Assembly (NCBI RefSeq): GCF_036002945.1
Contig: NZ_CP108530.1
Coordinates: forward strand, 62,001-126,000
Length of the DNA: 64,000 nt
From: Streptomyces sp. NBC_01224
Lineage (GTDB): Bacteria; Actinomycetota; Actinomycetes; Streptomycetales; Streptomycetaceae
Direction: 5' to 3'
Shown: positions 62,552-64,000 of the stretch, in pieces
How positions within the stretch are numbered: the first letter of the stretch is position 1
How the letters are laid out: every line of letters starts with the position of its first letter
Position numbers and translations under genes: made by a program
The notes under the pieces: model-generated
What the model was told of the DNA's origin: nothing
The model's input: the letters and a program-made list of their open reading frames with translations, nothing else
Databases searched by the model: none

Positions 62552-63334
62552 ATGGTGACCGAGACGAGCCGCCCTTCCCCCGACGGCTACAGCACGGTCA
62601 ACCGGGGGCACGCCCTTCGTCTGGCCGACGTGACCAAGGTGTACGGCAAGAACGGCCGCGGCGTCCGCGCCCTGGACGGGGTCTCCGTGGGGATCGAGCG
62701 CGGCTCCTTCACCGCGGTAATGGGCCCGTCGGGCTCCGGCAAGTCGACGTTCCTGCACTGCGCGGCCGGCCTCGACAAGCCGACCACCGGCCAGTCCTAC
62801 ATCGGGGACACCCAGCTCAACGAGATGAACGAGACCCAGCTGACGAAGCTGCGCCGCCAGCGCATCGGCTTCGTCTTCCAGGCGTTCAACCTCATCCCGT
62901 CCCTGTCGGTCCGTCAGAACGTCGAGCTGCCAATGCGCCTCGCGGGCGAGAGCCTCGACACGAACTGGCTCGACGAGATCCTCGGCCGCGTCGGCCTGAG
63001 CGGCCGGGCCGGCCACCGGCCCGCCGAACTCTCCGGCGGCCAGCAACAACGCGTCGCCATCGCCCGCGCCCTCATCACCCGGCCCGACGTCATCTTCGGC
63101 GACGAGCCGACCGGCGCCCTCGACACCGTGACCGCCAAGGAGATCCTCTCCCTGCTGCGCGCCTGCGTGAACGAGACCGGCCAGACCGTCGTCATGGTCA
63201 CCCACGACCCGGTGGCCGCCTCGTACGCCGACACCGTCCTCTTCCTGGCCGACGGCAAGATCGCCGGACAGGTGGACGCCCCGACCGCCGAACTCGTCGC
63301 CGAGCGCATGACACACCTGGGAGCGTGGGCCTGA
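62552..63334 (+). CDS. ABC transporter ATP-binding protein (MacB/LolD type)
   Basis: 260 residues from MVTETSRPSPDGYSTVNRGH. Walker A VMGPSGSGKSTFLHCAA, Q-loop FVFQAFNLIPSLS, signature LSGGQQQRVAIARAL, Walker B VIFGDEPTGALD and H-loop VMVTHDPVA. It powers the FtsX-type permease encoded next, with TGATG overlap. Such pairs export antimicrobial peptides or lipids or act in resistance. The start is the ATG at 62552; earlier in-frame codons lack conservation. Confidence 0.95.
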   Translation: MVTETSRPSPDGYSTVNRGHALRLADVTKVYGKNGRGVRALDGVSVGIERGSFTAVMGPSGSGKSTFLHCAAGLDKPTTGQSYIGDTQLNEMNETQLTKLRRQRIGFVFQAFNLIPSLSVRQNVELPMRLAGESLDTNWLDEILGRVGLSGRAGHRPAELSGGQQQRVAIARALITRPDVIFGDEPTGALDTVTAKEILSLLRACVNETGQTVVMVTHDPVAASYADTVLFLADGKIAGQVDAPTAELVAERMTHLGAWA

Positions 63335-64000
63335 TGCTGCGCTACGCACTGCAGACGCTCAAGGCCAGGAAGGGCGGCTTCATCGGCGCCTTCCTCGCCC
63401 TGTTCTGCGCCGCCGCCCTGGTCACCGCCTGCGGCATCCTCCTGGAGACCGGTCTGCGCGGCACCATCGCCACCGAGCGCTACGCCGCCGCCCCGGTCAT
63501 CGTCGGCGCCGACCAGAACGTCCACCAGACCACCATCAAGAAGAAGAAAGGCAAGGACAAGGAGAAGCACAAGGCGAAGCCGCTGGCCGAGCGGGTCTGG
63601 CTGCCCGCGGGGACCACCGAGACCCTCGCCGGCCTGCCCGGTGTACGCAAGGCGGTGCCCGAGACGAACTTCCCGGCGTACGCGGTCGGCCCACAGGGCC
63701 AGATCGTGCCGGGCATCGACGGCAAGCCGTCCTACGGCCACGCCTGGTCCTCCGCCGCGCTGACCCCGTTCGAGCTGACCGACGGCAAGGCACCCGTGGG
63801 CGCCGACGAGGTCGTCCTCGACCGGGAACTCACGGCCCGCACCGGCCTCAAGACCGGCAGCAGCCTCGTCGTCCAGTCGACCGGCGCCCCGACGACGTAC
63901 AAGGTCAGCGGCATCGCGGCGGCCAAGGGCGGCGACCTGCACCAGCAGACCTCGCTGTTCTTCTCCGACGAGACCGCCCGCAACCTCTCCGGACGGGCCG
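63334..64000 (+). CDS. FtsX/MacB-type ABC permease (runs off window)
   Basis: 222 codons visible. An N-terminal membrane helix (GGFIGAFLALFCAAALVTAC) is followed by the start of a large extracytoplasmic MacB_PCD-like domain (LAGLPGVRKAVPETNFPAYA, VLDRELTARTGLKTGSSLVV). A Lys-rich stretch (KKKKGKDKEKHKAK) at about 70-83 is an unusual insert. The start ATG overlaps the stop of the ATPase gene. The remaining membrane segments lie outside the window. Confidence 0.93.
   Translation, partial: MLRYALQTLKARKGGFIGAFLALFCAAALVTACGILLETGLRGTIATERYAAAPVIVGADQNVHQTTIKKKKGKDKEKHKAKPLAERVWLPAGTTETLAGLPGVRKAVPETNFPAYAVGPQGQIVPGIDGKPSYGHAWSSAALTPFELTDGKAPVGADEVVLDRELTARTGLKTGSSLVVQSTGAPTTYKVSGIAAAKGGDLHQQTSLFFSDETARNLSGRA

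Overview
The window is G+C-rich actinobacterial DNA, almost certainly Streptomyces. The evidence is the codon bias, NF041680, IS1380, IS5 and IS701 family transposases, DUF4232, DUF6193, DUF6300, DUF6461 and DUF5959 families, SigE-family sigma factors and a Tpg-like terminal protein. The density of insertion sequences (at least five complete or near-complete ISs and a dozen remnants), the many broken genes and the tpg homologue at about 50.4-51.0 kb point to an arm of a linear chromosome or a linear plasmid. No telomere, tRNA, rRNA, CRISPR array or secondary-metabolite core gene was seen.

Layout. 0-5 kb: secreted ChW-type protein, a Ku NHEJ protein, a broken ParA-like gene and a TPR regulator. 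5.1-9.1 kb: an ordered minus-strand cold-shock block of MerR regulator, dead cold-shock gene, live cold-shock gene, DEAD-box helicase, CBS protein and SCO5918-type protein. 9.1-16.2 kb: a strand-biased non-coding stretch, a zeta-toxin remnant, two tiny coupled genes, a SigE-family sigma factor with its partner, an IS701 remnant, a NarL-type two-component system and a Tat-exported hydrolase. 16.5-27.1 kb: a TPR regulator cut in two by a 9.75-kb segment that starts and ends with GTTATG. The segment holds an ArsR/MFS pair, an NF041680 transposase, IS5 debris and a tyrosine recombinase gene. That recombinase gene is itself split by an IS1380 element, whose edge was later hit by an IS4 element. The target duplications allow the order of events to be rebuilt.

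27.6-44.6 kb: mostly decayed islands (folD, WD40, IS630, DUF6461 and regulator remnants) between intact stand-alone genes (FKBP, RidA, DinB, GNAT, PNPOx-like). A second IS1380-type element has a clear target duplication. 44.9-47.2 kb: two adjacent transposase-less units, each bounded by TG...CA ends with arrays of roughly 22-bp-spaced repeats and by a 5-bp target duplication. One carries a DUF4232 lipoprotein gene, the other a lone DUF6193 gene. These are the most interesting structures here. 47.4-56.9 kb: membrane, coiled-coil and lipoprotein genes, tpg, DUF6300 and an MBL hydrolase, with a palindromic repeat family.

56.9-61.9 kb: a truncated ISL3 transposase, then a Tn5053/Tn7-like pair. 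The tniA/tnsB-like gene has lost its 5' end and is split by an intact IS3 element; the tniB/tnsC-like ATPase gene is intact. 61.9-64 kb: a NUDIX hydrolase and a MacB/LolD-type ABC exporter whose permease runs off the window.

Several disrupted genes differ from a readable frame by one base in a short C or G run. That may be genuine decay or, for some, sequencing error; this is flagged where it matters.
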